Positions 37,154-47,793 of a DNA stretch of 64,000 nucleotides are shown in pieces; within the stretch, counting starts at the first letter, position 1, and each line of letters opens with the position of its first letter. The notes below the pieces were generated by a model. That model had not been told where the DNA came from, searched no databases, and saw nothing but the letters and a program-made list of their open reading frames with translations. Origin of the DNA: Acidovorax sp. 69. GTDB taxonomy: Bacteria > Pseudomonadota > Gammaproteobacteria > Burkholderiales > Burkholderiaceae_C. The stretch covers positions 2,976,501 through 3,040,500 of the forward strand of contig NZ_PGEP01000001.1 of assembly GCF_002797445.1 (NCBI RefSeq). Reading direction: 5' to 3'. A program made the position numbers and the translations under genes.

Positions 37154-37987
37154 TCACTTATGAAGTCCGCGCTCATCGGGTTCATCGGTCGAGGTGCTGA
37201 TCACGCTGCTGTGCTGCCCCTTGGCCTTGCGCCATGCGTACACACCGTAGCCGCTCACCCCATAAAACACGAACACACCGAACAACACAATCGGTGGGTG
37301 GATGTTGATGATGGCAATGCCCAGCGCAATCAGCACAATCGCAGCGAATGGCACGCTCTTCTTCATCTGGATGTCCTTGAAGCTGTAGAACGGGACATTG
37401 GTCACCATCGTCAGGCCCGCATACAGCGTGAAGGCAAACATGGTCCACATGATCTGAGCCCAGGTCAGCCAGAGGTCTTCGCCCGGATGCACACCCAACT
37501 CGGTCATGAGCCAAATGAAGCCAGCAACAAGGGCTGCCGCAGCGGGCGAAGGCAAGCCCTGGAAATAGCGCTTATCCACCACACCGGTATTCACATTGAA
37601 ACGTGCAAGACGCAAGGCTGCACATGCGCAGTAAACAAACGCCGCAAACCAACCCCAGCGCCCCAATCCCTGCAGCGCCCATTCGTAGGCGATAAGTGCA
37701 GGCGCTGCCCCAAAGGAAACCATGTCGGACAACGAGTCCATTTGTTCACCAAAGGCGCTTTGGGTGTTGGTCATGCGGGCCACCCGCCCGTCCAGGCTAT
37801 CAAGCACCATGGCGCAGAACACGCCCACAGCAGCCAGGTCAAATCGACCATTCATGGCCATCACGATGGAATAAAAACCACCGAACAATGCCGCCAGCGT
37901 GAACAGGTTAGGCAAGATATAGATGCCCTTGCGCCGTTTGCGCACCATCACACCGGGATTGTCGGTAGGTTCATTGCCGTCATGCAT
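37154..37987 (-). CDS. pssA: CDP-diacylglycerol-serine O-phosphatidyltransferase
   Basis: Integral membrane enzyme of 277 residues making phosphatidylserine. The CDP-alcohol phosphotransferase signature DGxxAR-x8-GxxxDxxxD is seen as DGRVAR, then FGEQMDSLSD. Six to eight hydrophobic segments; basic N-terminus (VRKRRKGIYILPNLFT). ATG 37987 is chosen: GGAGG lies eight bases upstream, and that GGAGG belongs to an interspersed repeat copy. A TTG three bases earlier is not needed. Position between ilvC and leuA is conserved in Burkholderiales. Confidence 0.94.
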   Translation of the reverse strand: MHDGNEPTDNPGVMVRKRRKGIYILPNLFTLAALFGGFYSIVMAMNGRFDLAAVGVFCAMVLDSLDGRVARMTNTQSAFGEQMDSLSDMVSFGAAPALIAYEWALQGLGRWGWFAAFVYCACAALRLARFNVNTGVVDKRYFQGLPSPAAAALVAGFIWLMTELGVHPGEDLWLTWAQIMWTMFAFTLYAGLTMVTNVPFYSFKDIQMKKSVPFAAIVLIALGIAIINIHPPIVLFGVFVFYGVSGYGVYAWRKAKGQHSSVISTSTDEPDERGLHK

Positions 37988-37988
37988 C

Positions 37989-38041
37989 AAAAAGACCTCC
38001 AGCGCTTACCTGCGTTGCGCAAGCAGCTATTAAATTTATAG
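37989..38041 (-). repeat. Interspersed repeat, copy 4, supplies pssA ribosome binding site
   Basis: On the minus strand: AATTTAATAGCTGCTTGCGC, spacer, TAAGCGCTGGAGGTC. The GGAGG (plus 37996-38000) stands eight bases before the pssA ATG. Confidence 0.8.
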
Positions 38042-38133
38042 TTCTCAACAATTTCCCGCAGGACAGCCAGATCGCCGCACGCGCAAAAGGCGAAGGCCGC
38101 AGTGTAGCGCCTGCAAACCGGGACGCCCGGCAA

Positions 38134-38159
38134 CAAAAAAGGCCACCGAAGTGGCCTTT
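38134..38159 (-). terminator. Terminator after ilvC
   Basis: 9-bp stem AAAGGCCAC, loop CGAA, and T-run on the minus strand. It separates ilvBNC from pssA-leuA, at least in part. Confidence 0.88.
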
Positions 38160-38179
38160 GGATGCTTCACAGGGAAGTA

Positions 38180-39253
<1,074 letters not shown>

Positions 39254-39745
39254 TTACACGCGCAAGATGCGCTCGCCGCGACCGATACCGCTGGCTCCAG
39301 TGCGGACGGTTTCCAGGATCGCCGTGCGATCAATCGCTTGCAAAAAAGCGTCGTTCTTCGACTGGTCACCCGTCAGCTCGATGGTGTAGCTCTTCTCGGT
39401 CACGTCGATGATGCGGCCACGGAAGATGTCGGCCATGCGCTTCATCTCTTCGCGCTCTTTGCCCACCGCGCGCACCTTCACCATCATGAGCTCGCGCTCG
39501 GTGTAGGCGCCTTCGGTGAGATCCACCACCTTGACCACTTCGATGAGGCGGTTCAGATGCTTGGTGATCTGCTCGATCACGTCGTCGGAACCCGTGGTCT
39601 GGATGGTCATGCGCGACAGCGATGGATCCTCGGTGGGCGCCACGGTGAGAGATTCGATGTTGTAACCACGGGCGGAGAACAGTCCCACGACGCGCGACAG
39701 CGCACCGGGTTCGTTTTCCAGCAAGACAGCAATGATGTGTTTCAT
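39254..39745 (-). CDS. ilvN: Acetolactate synthase small (regulatory) subunit
   Basis: 163 residues with an N-terminal ACT domain (HIIAVLLENEPGALSRVVGL, FSARGYNIESLTVAPTED) and the C-terminal ALS_ss_C domain. It binds valine for feedback control of the large subunit. ATG 39745 gives MKHIIAVLLEN; upstream in-frame codons are not used. Sequence is of the IlvH type. A repeat copy lies in the 143-base gap to ilvB. Confidence 0.95.
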   Translation of the reverse strand: MKHIIAVLLENEPGALSRVVGLFSARGYNIESLTVAPTEDPSLSRMTIQTTGSDDVIEQITKHLNRLIEVVKVVDLTEGAYTERELMMVKVRAVGKEREEMKRMADIFRGRIIDVTEKSYTIELTGDQSKNDAFLQAIDRTAILETVRTGASGIGRGERILRV

Positions 39746-39828
39746 AAGTGCAGATTCCTCTTTTCGCTGCCCTCCCCCGTGCACGGTAATGCTCGGGCTT
39801 GGCAGGCAATAGATTCGTCAAAAAAGTG

Positions 39829-39885
39829 ATTGCTATTACTTTAATAGCTTATAGCGCTTGATGGACAAGCGCTGGGGACCGATTA
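39829..39885 (+). repeat. Interspersed repeat, copy 5
   Basis: TTACTTTAATAGCTTAT, AGCGCTTG, ATGGAC, AAGCGCTGGGGACC. It lies between the ilvB stop and ilvN start, on the strand opposite to these genes. Confidence 0.85.
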
Positions 39886-39888
39886 TGC

Positions 39889-41682
39889 TTAAAGATCTTC
39901 CGATCCCAGCAACATTTCGGTAATACCTTTGCCGGCCTGCACCATCGGGAACACGTTCTCGGTGGGGTCGGTGCGAAAGTCCATGAACACCGTCCGGTCC
40001 TTGAGCTTGCGTGCTTCGCGCAGCGCCGGCTCCACGTCCTTGGGGTGCTCGATCAACATGCCCACATGGCCATAGGCCTCGGCCAATTTCACGAAATTGG
40101 GCAGCGCATCCATGTAGCTGTGGCTGTAGCGGCCCTCGTACTCAACCTCTTGCCACTGCCGCACCATGCCCAGGTAGCGGTTGTTGAGCGAGCAGATCTT
40201 GATCGGCGTGTTGTACTGCAGGCAAGTGGACAGCTCCTGGATGTTCATCTGCACAGAGCCTTCTCCGGTAATACAGAACACCTCGGATTGGGGCTTGGCC
40301 AGTTTGATACCCATCGCGTAGGGAATGCCCACACCCATGGTGCCCAGGCCACCGGAGTTGATCCAGCGGCGGGGTTCATCAAAGCGGTAATACTGGGCAG
40401 CCCACATCTGGTGCTGACCCACGTCGGACGTGATGTAGGTATCGACGTCCTTGGTCATGTTCCACAGCGTTTCCACCACGTACTGGGGCTTGATGACGTC
40501 GGGGCTGCCCATGCTGTACTTCAGACAATCGCGGCTGCGCCAGCCTTCGATGGTGTCCCACCACGCAGCAAGCGCACCGGCATCGGGGCGGGTGCTGCTC
40601 TCGCGGATCATGGAGATCAGCTCGGTCAGCACATCCTTCACATCACCAACAATCGGGATGTCGACTTTCACACGCTTGGAGATGCTCGACGGGTCGATGT
40701 CCACATGAATGATCTTGCGGTCGTTCTGAGCGAAGTGCTTGGGATTGCCAATCACTCGATCATCAAAGCGAGCACCCACGGCCAGCAGCACGTCGCAGTT
40801 CTGCATGGCGTTGTTGGCTTCGATGGTGCCGTGCATGCCCAGCATGCCCAGGAACTTGCGGTCCGACGCCGGATAGGCACCCAAGCCCATCAGCGTGTTG
40901 GTGACGGGGTAGCCCAGCATGTCCACCAGCGTGCGCAACTCATTGGTGGCATTGCCCAGCAGTACGCCGCCGCCGGTGTAGATGTAGGGGCGTTTGGCCG
41001 CCAGCAACAACTGGAGCGCCTTGCGAATCTGTCCGCCATGGCCCTTGCGCACAGGGTTGTACGAACGCATTTCCACGCTTTGTGGATAGCCGCTGTAGGG
41101 CACCTTCTTAAAGGATACGTCCTTTGGCACGTCTACCACCACGGGGCCAGGGCGGCCGGAGCGGGCGATGTGGAAAGCCTTCTTCATCGTCATGGCCAGA
41201 TCACGCGGATCCTTGACGAGGAAATTGTGCTTGACGATGGGGCGGGTGATACCGACCGTGTCACATTCCTGGAAGGCGTCCAGTCCGATGGCCGCCGTGG
41301 GCACCTGACCGGAGATGATCACCATCGGGATGCTGTCCATGTAGGCCGTGGCAATACCGGTGACAGCGTTGGTGAGGCCGGGGCCGGAAGTGACCAGCGC
41401 CACGCCGACTTCGCCGGTAGCACGGGCGTAGCCGTCAGCGGCGTGCACTGCAGCCTGCTCATGGCGCACCAGCACGTGCTGAATGGTGTCTTGCTTGTAG
41501 AGCGCGTCGTAGATGTAGAGAACCGCACCGCCGGGATAGCCCCAGATGTACTGAACGTTCTCCGCCTGAAGCGACTTGATGAGGATCTCGGAACCCATGA
41601 GGTCCTGAGCACCGGAAACGGGGGAGATATTGTTGCCCTGCGAAGCAGCAGCCGCTGAAAGTTCAGCCTTGGAGATTTCCAT
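39889..41682 (-). CDS. ilvB: Acetolactate synthase large subunit, biosynthetic
   Basis: ThDP enzyme of 597 residues making acetolactate and acetohydroxybutyrate. Motifs: catalytic Glu in LVRHEQAAVHAADGYARATG, GPGLTNAVTG, quinone/FAD region, and the ThDP site TGEGSVQMNIQELSTCLQYN with SLNNRYLGMVRQWQ. The N-terminal 27 residues are a short extension (MEISKAELSAAAAS). Divergent from the sigma factor gene; a GATAAT box on the minus strand at 41838-41843 suggests a 150-base leader in which no Leu/Ile/Val-rich ORF is found. Confidence 0.97.
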   Translation of the reverse strand: MEISKAELSAAAASQGNNISPVSGAQDLMGSEILIKSLQAENVQYIWGYPGGAVLYIYDALYKQDTIQHVLVRHEQAAVHAADGYARATGEVGVALVTSGPGLTNAVTGIATAYMDSIPMVIISGQVPTAAIGLDAFQECDTVGITRPIVKHNFLVKDPRDLAMTMKKAFHIARSGRPGPVVVDVPKDVSFKKVPYSGYPQSVEMRSYNPVRKGHGGQIRKALQLLLAAKRPYIYTGGGVLLGNATNELRTLVDMLGYPVTNTLMGLGAYPASDRKFLGMLGMHGTIEANNAMQNCDVLLAVGARFDDRVIGNPKHFAQNDRKIIHVDIDPSSISKRVKVDIPIVGDVKDVLTELISMIRESSTRPDAGALAAWWDTIEGWRSRDCLKYSMGSPDVIKPQYVVETLWNMTKDVDTYITSDVGQHQMWAAQYYRFDEPRRWINSGGLGTMGVGIPYAMGIKLAKPQSEVFCITGEGSVQMNIQELSTCLQYNTPIKICSLNNRYLGMVRQWQEVEYEGRYSHSYMDALPNFVKLAEAYGHVGMLIEHPKDVEPALREARKLKDRTVFMDFRTDPTENVFPMVQAGKGITEMLLGSEDL

Positions 41683-41837
41683 GATCGATCAACCTTTGTG
41701 AATTTCTCTGACGAAAAACCTTGGGTGCTCCTCGCACGCACTCTTGTGGAGGCGGCTTGGAACTTGAGGCCAAGGACATTGGCGGGATGATTACCGCGCC
41801 GGACCGTGACCCGTTTGCCTTTTGAATTGCAACATCA

Positions 41838-41902
41838 ATTATCGCACTGCAACACACGCAAAACCCGCCATGGCCGAAAAAAACCCCAGCGGATGCGATA
41901 AT
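41838..41902. promoter_or_regulatory. Divergent -10 boxes for ilvB and the sigma factor gene
   Basis: GATAAT on the minus strand (plus 41838-41843) faces ilvB and GATAAT on the plus strand (41897-41902) faces the sigma gene. -35 boxes are weak. The region between is AT-richer than its surroundings. Confidence 0.5.
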
Positions 41903-41975
41903 CAAATGCTTTACAGCGTCAGACCGCCGTATTTTTGCAGCGCCTCTGTACCACTCCCTCCCGGGCTGATCCCTC

Positions 41976-42545
41976 TTGGCAACCGAACAAGAACTCTCCG
42001 ATTTCCTCAAAAGTGTAGAAAAGCGCGCCTTCAAGCGCTCGGTCTACCACGTTCGCAATGAGGAAGCGGCGCTTGACATCGTGCAAGACAGCATGCTCAA
42101 GCTGGCCGAACACTACGGAGACAAGCCTGCAGCAGAGCTTCCGATGCTCTACCAGCGCATCCTGTCCAATTGCACTTTAGACTGGTTTCGGCGCCAAAAG
42201 ACCCGCAATGCACTGTTTTCGAGCATGAGCGACTTTGAAGGCCCTGGTGAAGATGGCATGGATTTTGATCTGTTGGAAGCCTATTCAGGGCCAGATGACG
42301 GTGACAGAGCAGAGAGTGCGGAAGACCTCACCCGCCGGGCTCAGATATTCCACGGCATCGAAGCAGAGATTGCAGAACTGCCACCACGTCAACGGGAAGC
42401 GTTCCTGATGCGTTACTGGGAGGAAATGGATGTCGCAGAGACAGCAGCCGCCATGGGTTGCTCTGAAGGCAGCGTGAAAACACACTGCTTTCGCGCCATA
42501 CAAACCCTCAGCAAGGCACTGAAGGCCAAAGGAATCGAGCCATGA
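41976..42545 (+). CDS. RNA polymerase sigma factor, ECF-like
   Basis: Sigma-70 family factor of 189 residues with region 2 (FLKSVEKRAFKRSVYHVRNEEAALDIVQDSMLKLAEHY; DWFRRQKTR) and region 4 (ELPPRQREAFLMRYWEEMDVAETAAAMGCSEGSVKTHCFRA). TTG at 41976 is the only suitable start, with LATEQELSDFL as N-terminus. The next gene overlaps by four bases (ATGA) and encodes a one-TM DUF3619 protein in the place where an anti-sigma factor is usually found. Targets unknown. Confidence 0.9.
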   Translation: MATEQELSDFLKSVEKRAFKRSVYHVRNEEAALDIVQDSMLKLAEHYGDKPAAELPMLYQRILSNCTLDWFRRQKTRNALFSSMSDFEGPGEDGMDFDLLEAYSGPDDGDRAESAEDLTRRAQIFHGIEAEIAELPPRQREAFLMRYWEEMDVAETAAAMGCSEGSVKTHCFRAIQTLSKALKAKGIEP

Positions 42546-42997
42546 AAAACACTGTACAGACCCCATCGACACAAGCAGAAGCTGCCGCTGAGCGCTTTGC
42601 GCTGCGCGTCACGGCGCGGTTGTCCAGTGGGACGAACGAATTGCCTTACGACATTTCTGAGCGTCTGCGCGCGTCCCGCGTGCAGGCACTGAGCAAACGC
42701 AAGGTCACTGCACCGGTTCGGCGCACAGCACCTGCTGCCGTGGTCATTGGCACAGGCAATGCAGCCACACTGGGCCGAGGCGGTGAAGGTGTTAGCTGGT
42801 GGAATGCGCTGGTTTCGGCAGTTCCTTTGCTGGCACTGGTGGTAGGCCTTGTGGTCATCAACATTGCACAGGATGAGCGCAGCGCCAACGATGTCGCCGA
42901 AGTGGATGCCGCTTTGTTGACCGATGATCTGCCACCAGCCGCCTACGCGGATCCCGGCTTCGTACAATTCCTCAAGACATCCGCGCCGTCAAACTGA
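42542..42997 (+). CDS. DUF3619 single-pass membrane protein, possible anti-sigma factor
   Basis: 151 residues. The N-terminal cytoplasmic part (AAERFALRVTARLSSGTNEL, ISERLRASRVQALSK) is basic; one membrane segment follows (WNALVSAVPLLALVVGLVVI, about 89-108); the short C-terminal part is periplasmic and acidic. Translationally coupled to the sigma factor. The order sigma factor, one-TM protein fits an anti-sigma pair, but no known anti-sigma domain is visible; this role is inference. Confidence 0.85.
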   Translation: MKNTVQTPSTQAEAAAERFALRVTARLSSGTNELPYDISERLRASRVQALSKRKVTAPVRRTAPAAVVIGTGNAATLGRGGEGVSWWNALVSAVPLLALVVGLVVINIAQDERSANDVAEVDAALLTDDLPPAAYADPGFVQFLKTSAPSN

Positions 42998-43017
42998 ACT
43001 GCCTGACAACTGCCTGC

Positions 43018-43929
43018 ATGCACCCAAGCCCTTCCGACGCCTCCCCCGCCCTGCCAGCCTTCGTGCTGGCTTTGGCGCTCTTGGGCGTGCTCACGATCGG
43101 GGGGGGCCAGGTGTGGATGCAGATGCGCATGGCCCCCGGCACACTGCTGCAAGCGGGTGCTGAAGCGGCGGTCGCCAGCCCCAACAACGCCCGAACGCCC
43201 CTGGCACCGGGCGCAATGCATCAACCCCAGGCCGAATCAGGCCCTGGCTGGGAGACATTGACTACCCCGCAAAAAATGGCCCTGTATCCACTGGCTGAGC
43301 GCTGGTCACTTGTCAGCGAAGCACAAAAGCGCCGGTGGCTGACGCTGGCCTCCAACTACCCCACACTGTCGGAAGAGGAACAGAACAAGTTCCATGACCG
43401 AATTACTGACTGGGCCAGCCTGAGTGCACAACAACGCAACCAGGCACGGCTGAACTACGCGGTCACCAATCGCTTGGCGCGTGACGACAAGCGCGCCCAG
43501 TGGGAGGCCTACCAGGCCTTGTCCGACGAAGAACGCCGTGCGCTGGCAGCCCGGGCCGTGCCCAAGCCCACGGGGGCGGCCACGGCACTGCGCCCTGTTT
43601 CTCCCAGAAAACTGGCGCAAGTGCCCGCTGCCACAGAAGCCAACCCCAGCCGGCCCAACGCGCCCAAGATTCCACCGGTCGTTGAACACACGCCCCGCGT
43701 GGCAGCGCCGGTCACACCCATGCCACCCGCCACGGGGGGTAACACCACACCACAAAGCCCGAGCGCTGCGGCGGCATCCACCGCCTCTGGCGTGGAAACC
43801 GCACCGGTGGCGATTCCTACGGCGGTGCCGGCACCGCTGCCGCCTTTGGGTGCAGGCTCGGCCGAGGGTCCCGCCACCACCACGCCCCAGTCCGTGACCC
43901 CAGACACCTCAGGCCTGTATCCTCAGTAG
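43018..43929 (+). CDS. DUF3106 domain protein, exported or membrane-anchored
   Basis: 303 residues. A single hydrophobic segment (ALPAFVLALALLGVLTIGGG, about 11-30) anchors or exports it. Residues about 75-175 form the DUF3106 region with W/L-rich repeats (GWETLTTPQKMALYPLAERW, RWLTLASNYPTLSEEEQ, WEAYQALSDEERRALAARAV), a helical pattern. The last 120 residues are a proline/alanine/threonine-rich low-complexity tail. Third gene of the sigma cluster, 20 bases after DUF3619. Function unknown; periplasmic location suggests an envelope role. Confidence 0.85.
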   Translation: MHPSPSDASPALPAFVLALALLGVLTIGGGQVWMQMRMAPGTLLQAGAEAAVASPNNARTPLAPGAMHQPQAESGPGWETLTTPQKMALYPLAERWSLVSEAQKRRWLTLASNYPTLSEEEQNKFHDRITDWASLSAQQRNQARLNYAVTNRLARDDKRAQWEAYQALSDEERRALAARAVPKPTGAATALRPVSPRKLAQVPAATEANPSRPNAPKIPPVVEHTPRVAAPVTPMPPATGGNTTPQSPSAAAASTASGVETAPVAIPTAVPAPLPPLGAGSAEGPATTTPQSVTPDTSGLYPQ

Positions 43930-43969
43930 GTTTGTAACCTGCCCCCAGCCCCCAAGGGCCTGACCTGGA

Positions 43970-44521
43970 ATGTCCGCTTCTCCTCCCTCCCCTACTCCGC
44001 CGGTCGACGCCAGCACCACCCCATCGGCATGGCCCGGTGTAACAACACCCAACCTGGGGAGACGCATGGCCTGCTGGCTCTATGAAGGCATGCTGATGTT
44101 CGGCGTGGTCTTCATTGCAGGCTATCTGTTTGGCACCCTGAGCCAGACCCGCAACGCCATGGACAACCGGCACGCACTGCAGGCCTTCCTGTTCGTCGTG
44201 TTTGGCATCTACTTCACCTGGTTCTGGGCCAAAGGACAGACCCTCGCACAAAAAACCTGGCACATCCGCGTGGTCGGCAAGTCCGGTCAGCCGATCACCC
44301 AGGGACGCGCACTATTGCGCTACGTGTTGAGCTGGCTCTGGTTCCTGCCCCCGCTTGCAGCCGTGGCTCCGTTTTCGCTCTCTGGGGGCGAATCTGCGGT
44401 CATCGTGCTGGGCTGGGTGGCTGTTTGGGCCCTTTTGAGCCGCTTTCACCCTGAGCAACAGTTTTGGCATGACGCACTCGCAGGCACGCGACTGGTGCAC
44501 TTTGAACTTCCCAAAAAATAG
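43970..44521 (+). CDS. RDD family membrane protein
   Basis: 183 residues with the RDD domain: a first arginine-bearing helix (GRRMACWLYEGMLMFGVVFI), TLAQKTWHIRVVG between helices and the terminal FWHDALAGTRLV (the second Asp of the RDD signature). Proline-rich N-terminal 25 residues. About four membrane segments. Some RDD proteins are ion antiporters, others insert with diverse complexes; no specific role can be given. 40 bases after the DUF3106 gene. Confidence 0.88.
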   Translation: MSASPPSPTPPVDASTTPSAWPGVTTPNLGRRMACWLYEGMLMFGVVFIAGYLFGTLSQTRNAMDNRHALQAFLFVVFGIYFTWFWAKGQTLAQKTWHIRVVGKSGQPITQGRALLRYVLSWLWFLPPLAAVAPFSLSGGESAVIVLGWVAVWALLSRFHPEQQFWHDALAGTRLVHFELPKK

Positions 44522-44525
44522 TCCC

Positions 44526-44936
44526 ATGTCTACATCTACCCCGCCGACGGCGGCTCCAGCCAACCTCCAAAAAGCGCGCACCGGCCTCAACCGTATCTGG
44601 CACGCCGCCGGTTATTCCATGGAAGGCCTGCGGGCAGGCTGGAACGAAAAAGCCTTCCGCCAGGAGGCCATTGCCGCCATGGTGCTGCTGCCACTGTCGC
44701 TCTGGCTGGGGCGCAGCTGGGTCGAAGTCGCCCTGCTGGCGGGCTCCGTCGTGATCGTGATGATTGTGGAGCTGCTCAACACAGGCATTGAAACCGCCAT
44801 CGACCGCATCGGGCCAGAATGGCATGACCTGTCCAAGCGCGCCAAGGACATGGGCAGCGCAGCGGTGCTGCTCGCCTTGCTGCTGTGCATGGGCATCTGG
44901 GCAGCGGCTCTTTACCAGAGGCTTTTGCATGGCTGA
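44526..44936 (+). CDS. dgkA: Diacylglycerol kinase, DgkA family
   Basis: Trimeric membrane kinase, 136 residues, phosphorylating diacylglycerol (or undecaprenol). Three membrane helices; the signature ELLNTGIETAIDRIGPEWHD then LSKRAKDMGSAAV matches the E. coli site. ATG 44526 is four bases after the RDD stop; a longer upstream frame overlaps RDD and is not used. Confidence 0.95.
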   Translation: MSTSTPPTAAPANLQKARTGLNRIWHAAGYSMEGLRAGWNEKAFRQEAIAAMVLLPLSLWLGRSWVEVALLAGSVVIVMIVELLNTGIETAIDRIGPEWHDLSKRAKDMGSAAVLLALLLCMGIWAAALYQRLLHG

Positions 44937-45522
44937 ACCCGCATTTTCTGTGTGCGTCTACTGCGGCTCGCGCTCCGGCGAGAACCCGGCTTTTGCCCAG
45001 GCTGCTCAGGCAGTCGGTCAGTGGATCGGGGCCCACGGTGGCCAACTGGTCTATGGCGGCGGCCGCAGCGGACTGATGGGCACGGTGGCCGAGGCCACAC
45101 GCCTGGCGGGCGGGCGCGTGGTGGGGGTGATTCCCCAGGCGCTGGTCGACAAGGAACTGGCCAACAGGCAATGTGACGAACTGCACATCGTGCAGACCAT
45201 GCACGAACGCAAAGCCCTGATGGCTGAGCGCAGCGATGCCTTCTTGGCCCTGCCGGGCGGCATCGGCACCTTTGAAGAACTGTTTGAAGTGTGGACCTGG
45301 CGCCAGTTGGGTTACCACAGCAAGCCCCTGGGCTTGCTGAACGTGGCAGGCTACTACGACGGCTTGCTGGGCTTTTTGCAGACCAGCGTGGCCAGCGGCT
45401 TCATGGGGGAGTGGCAGATGGGCTTGCTGCACACATCCACCGATGCCGAAGCCTTGCTGCGCACGCTGGTGCAGGATGCGGCGCCTGATCAGGCCCCGGT
45501 AGCCCTGCGTTCGGTGATTTAA
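44929..45522 (+). CDS. LOG family protein (TIGR00730), nucleotide 5'-monophosphate phosphoribohydrolase
   Basis: 197 residues with the LOG signature: VCVYCGSRSGENPAF, LVYGGGRSGLMGTVAEA, MHERKALMAERSDAFLALPGGIGTFEELFEVWTW region with PGGxGTxxE. Such enzymes split ribose 5-phosphate from AMP or cytokinin nucleotides. It overlaps the dgkA end by eight bases, so it is coupled. Physiological substrate in bacteria is uncertain. Confidence 0.92.
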   Translation: MAEPAFSVCVYCGSRSGENPAFAQAAQAVGQWIGAHGGQLVYGGGRSGLMGTVAEATRLAGGRVVGVIPQALVDKELANRQCDELHIVQTMHERKALMAERSDAFLALPGGIGTFEELFEVWTWRQLGYHSKPLGLLNVAGYYDGLLGFLQTSVASGFMGEWQMGLLHTSTDAEALLRTLVQDAAPDQAPVALRSVI

Positions 45523-45659
45523 CTCAAAACCAGAGCCTCTGCCCGCCGAGCCTGGCGTGGCCCAGGCGAGAGACGTGCCGCAGCGGCTGGGTTGCCCCCG
45601 GCCCATGCAGCGCCGCGAGAGAGAGGGGAGCGGCAAAGCGCCGCTCAAGCTCAGGGGCC

Positions 45660-47713
<2,054 letters not shown>

Positions 47714-47793
47714 GGAACTGGAATCGGCCCCTGCGGCCAGGTTGAATATCGCCAGCGCAGGCCCGCTATGGATGGAGCATCACGGGGACCTGC

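Noticed and set aside
41683..41843. Possible attenuator before ilvB similar to leuA
   Set aside because: The 150-base leader has no short ORF rich in Leu, Ile or Val and no terminator with a U-run.
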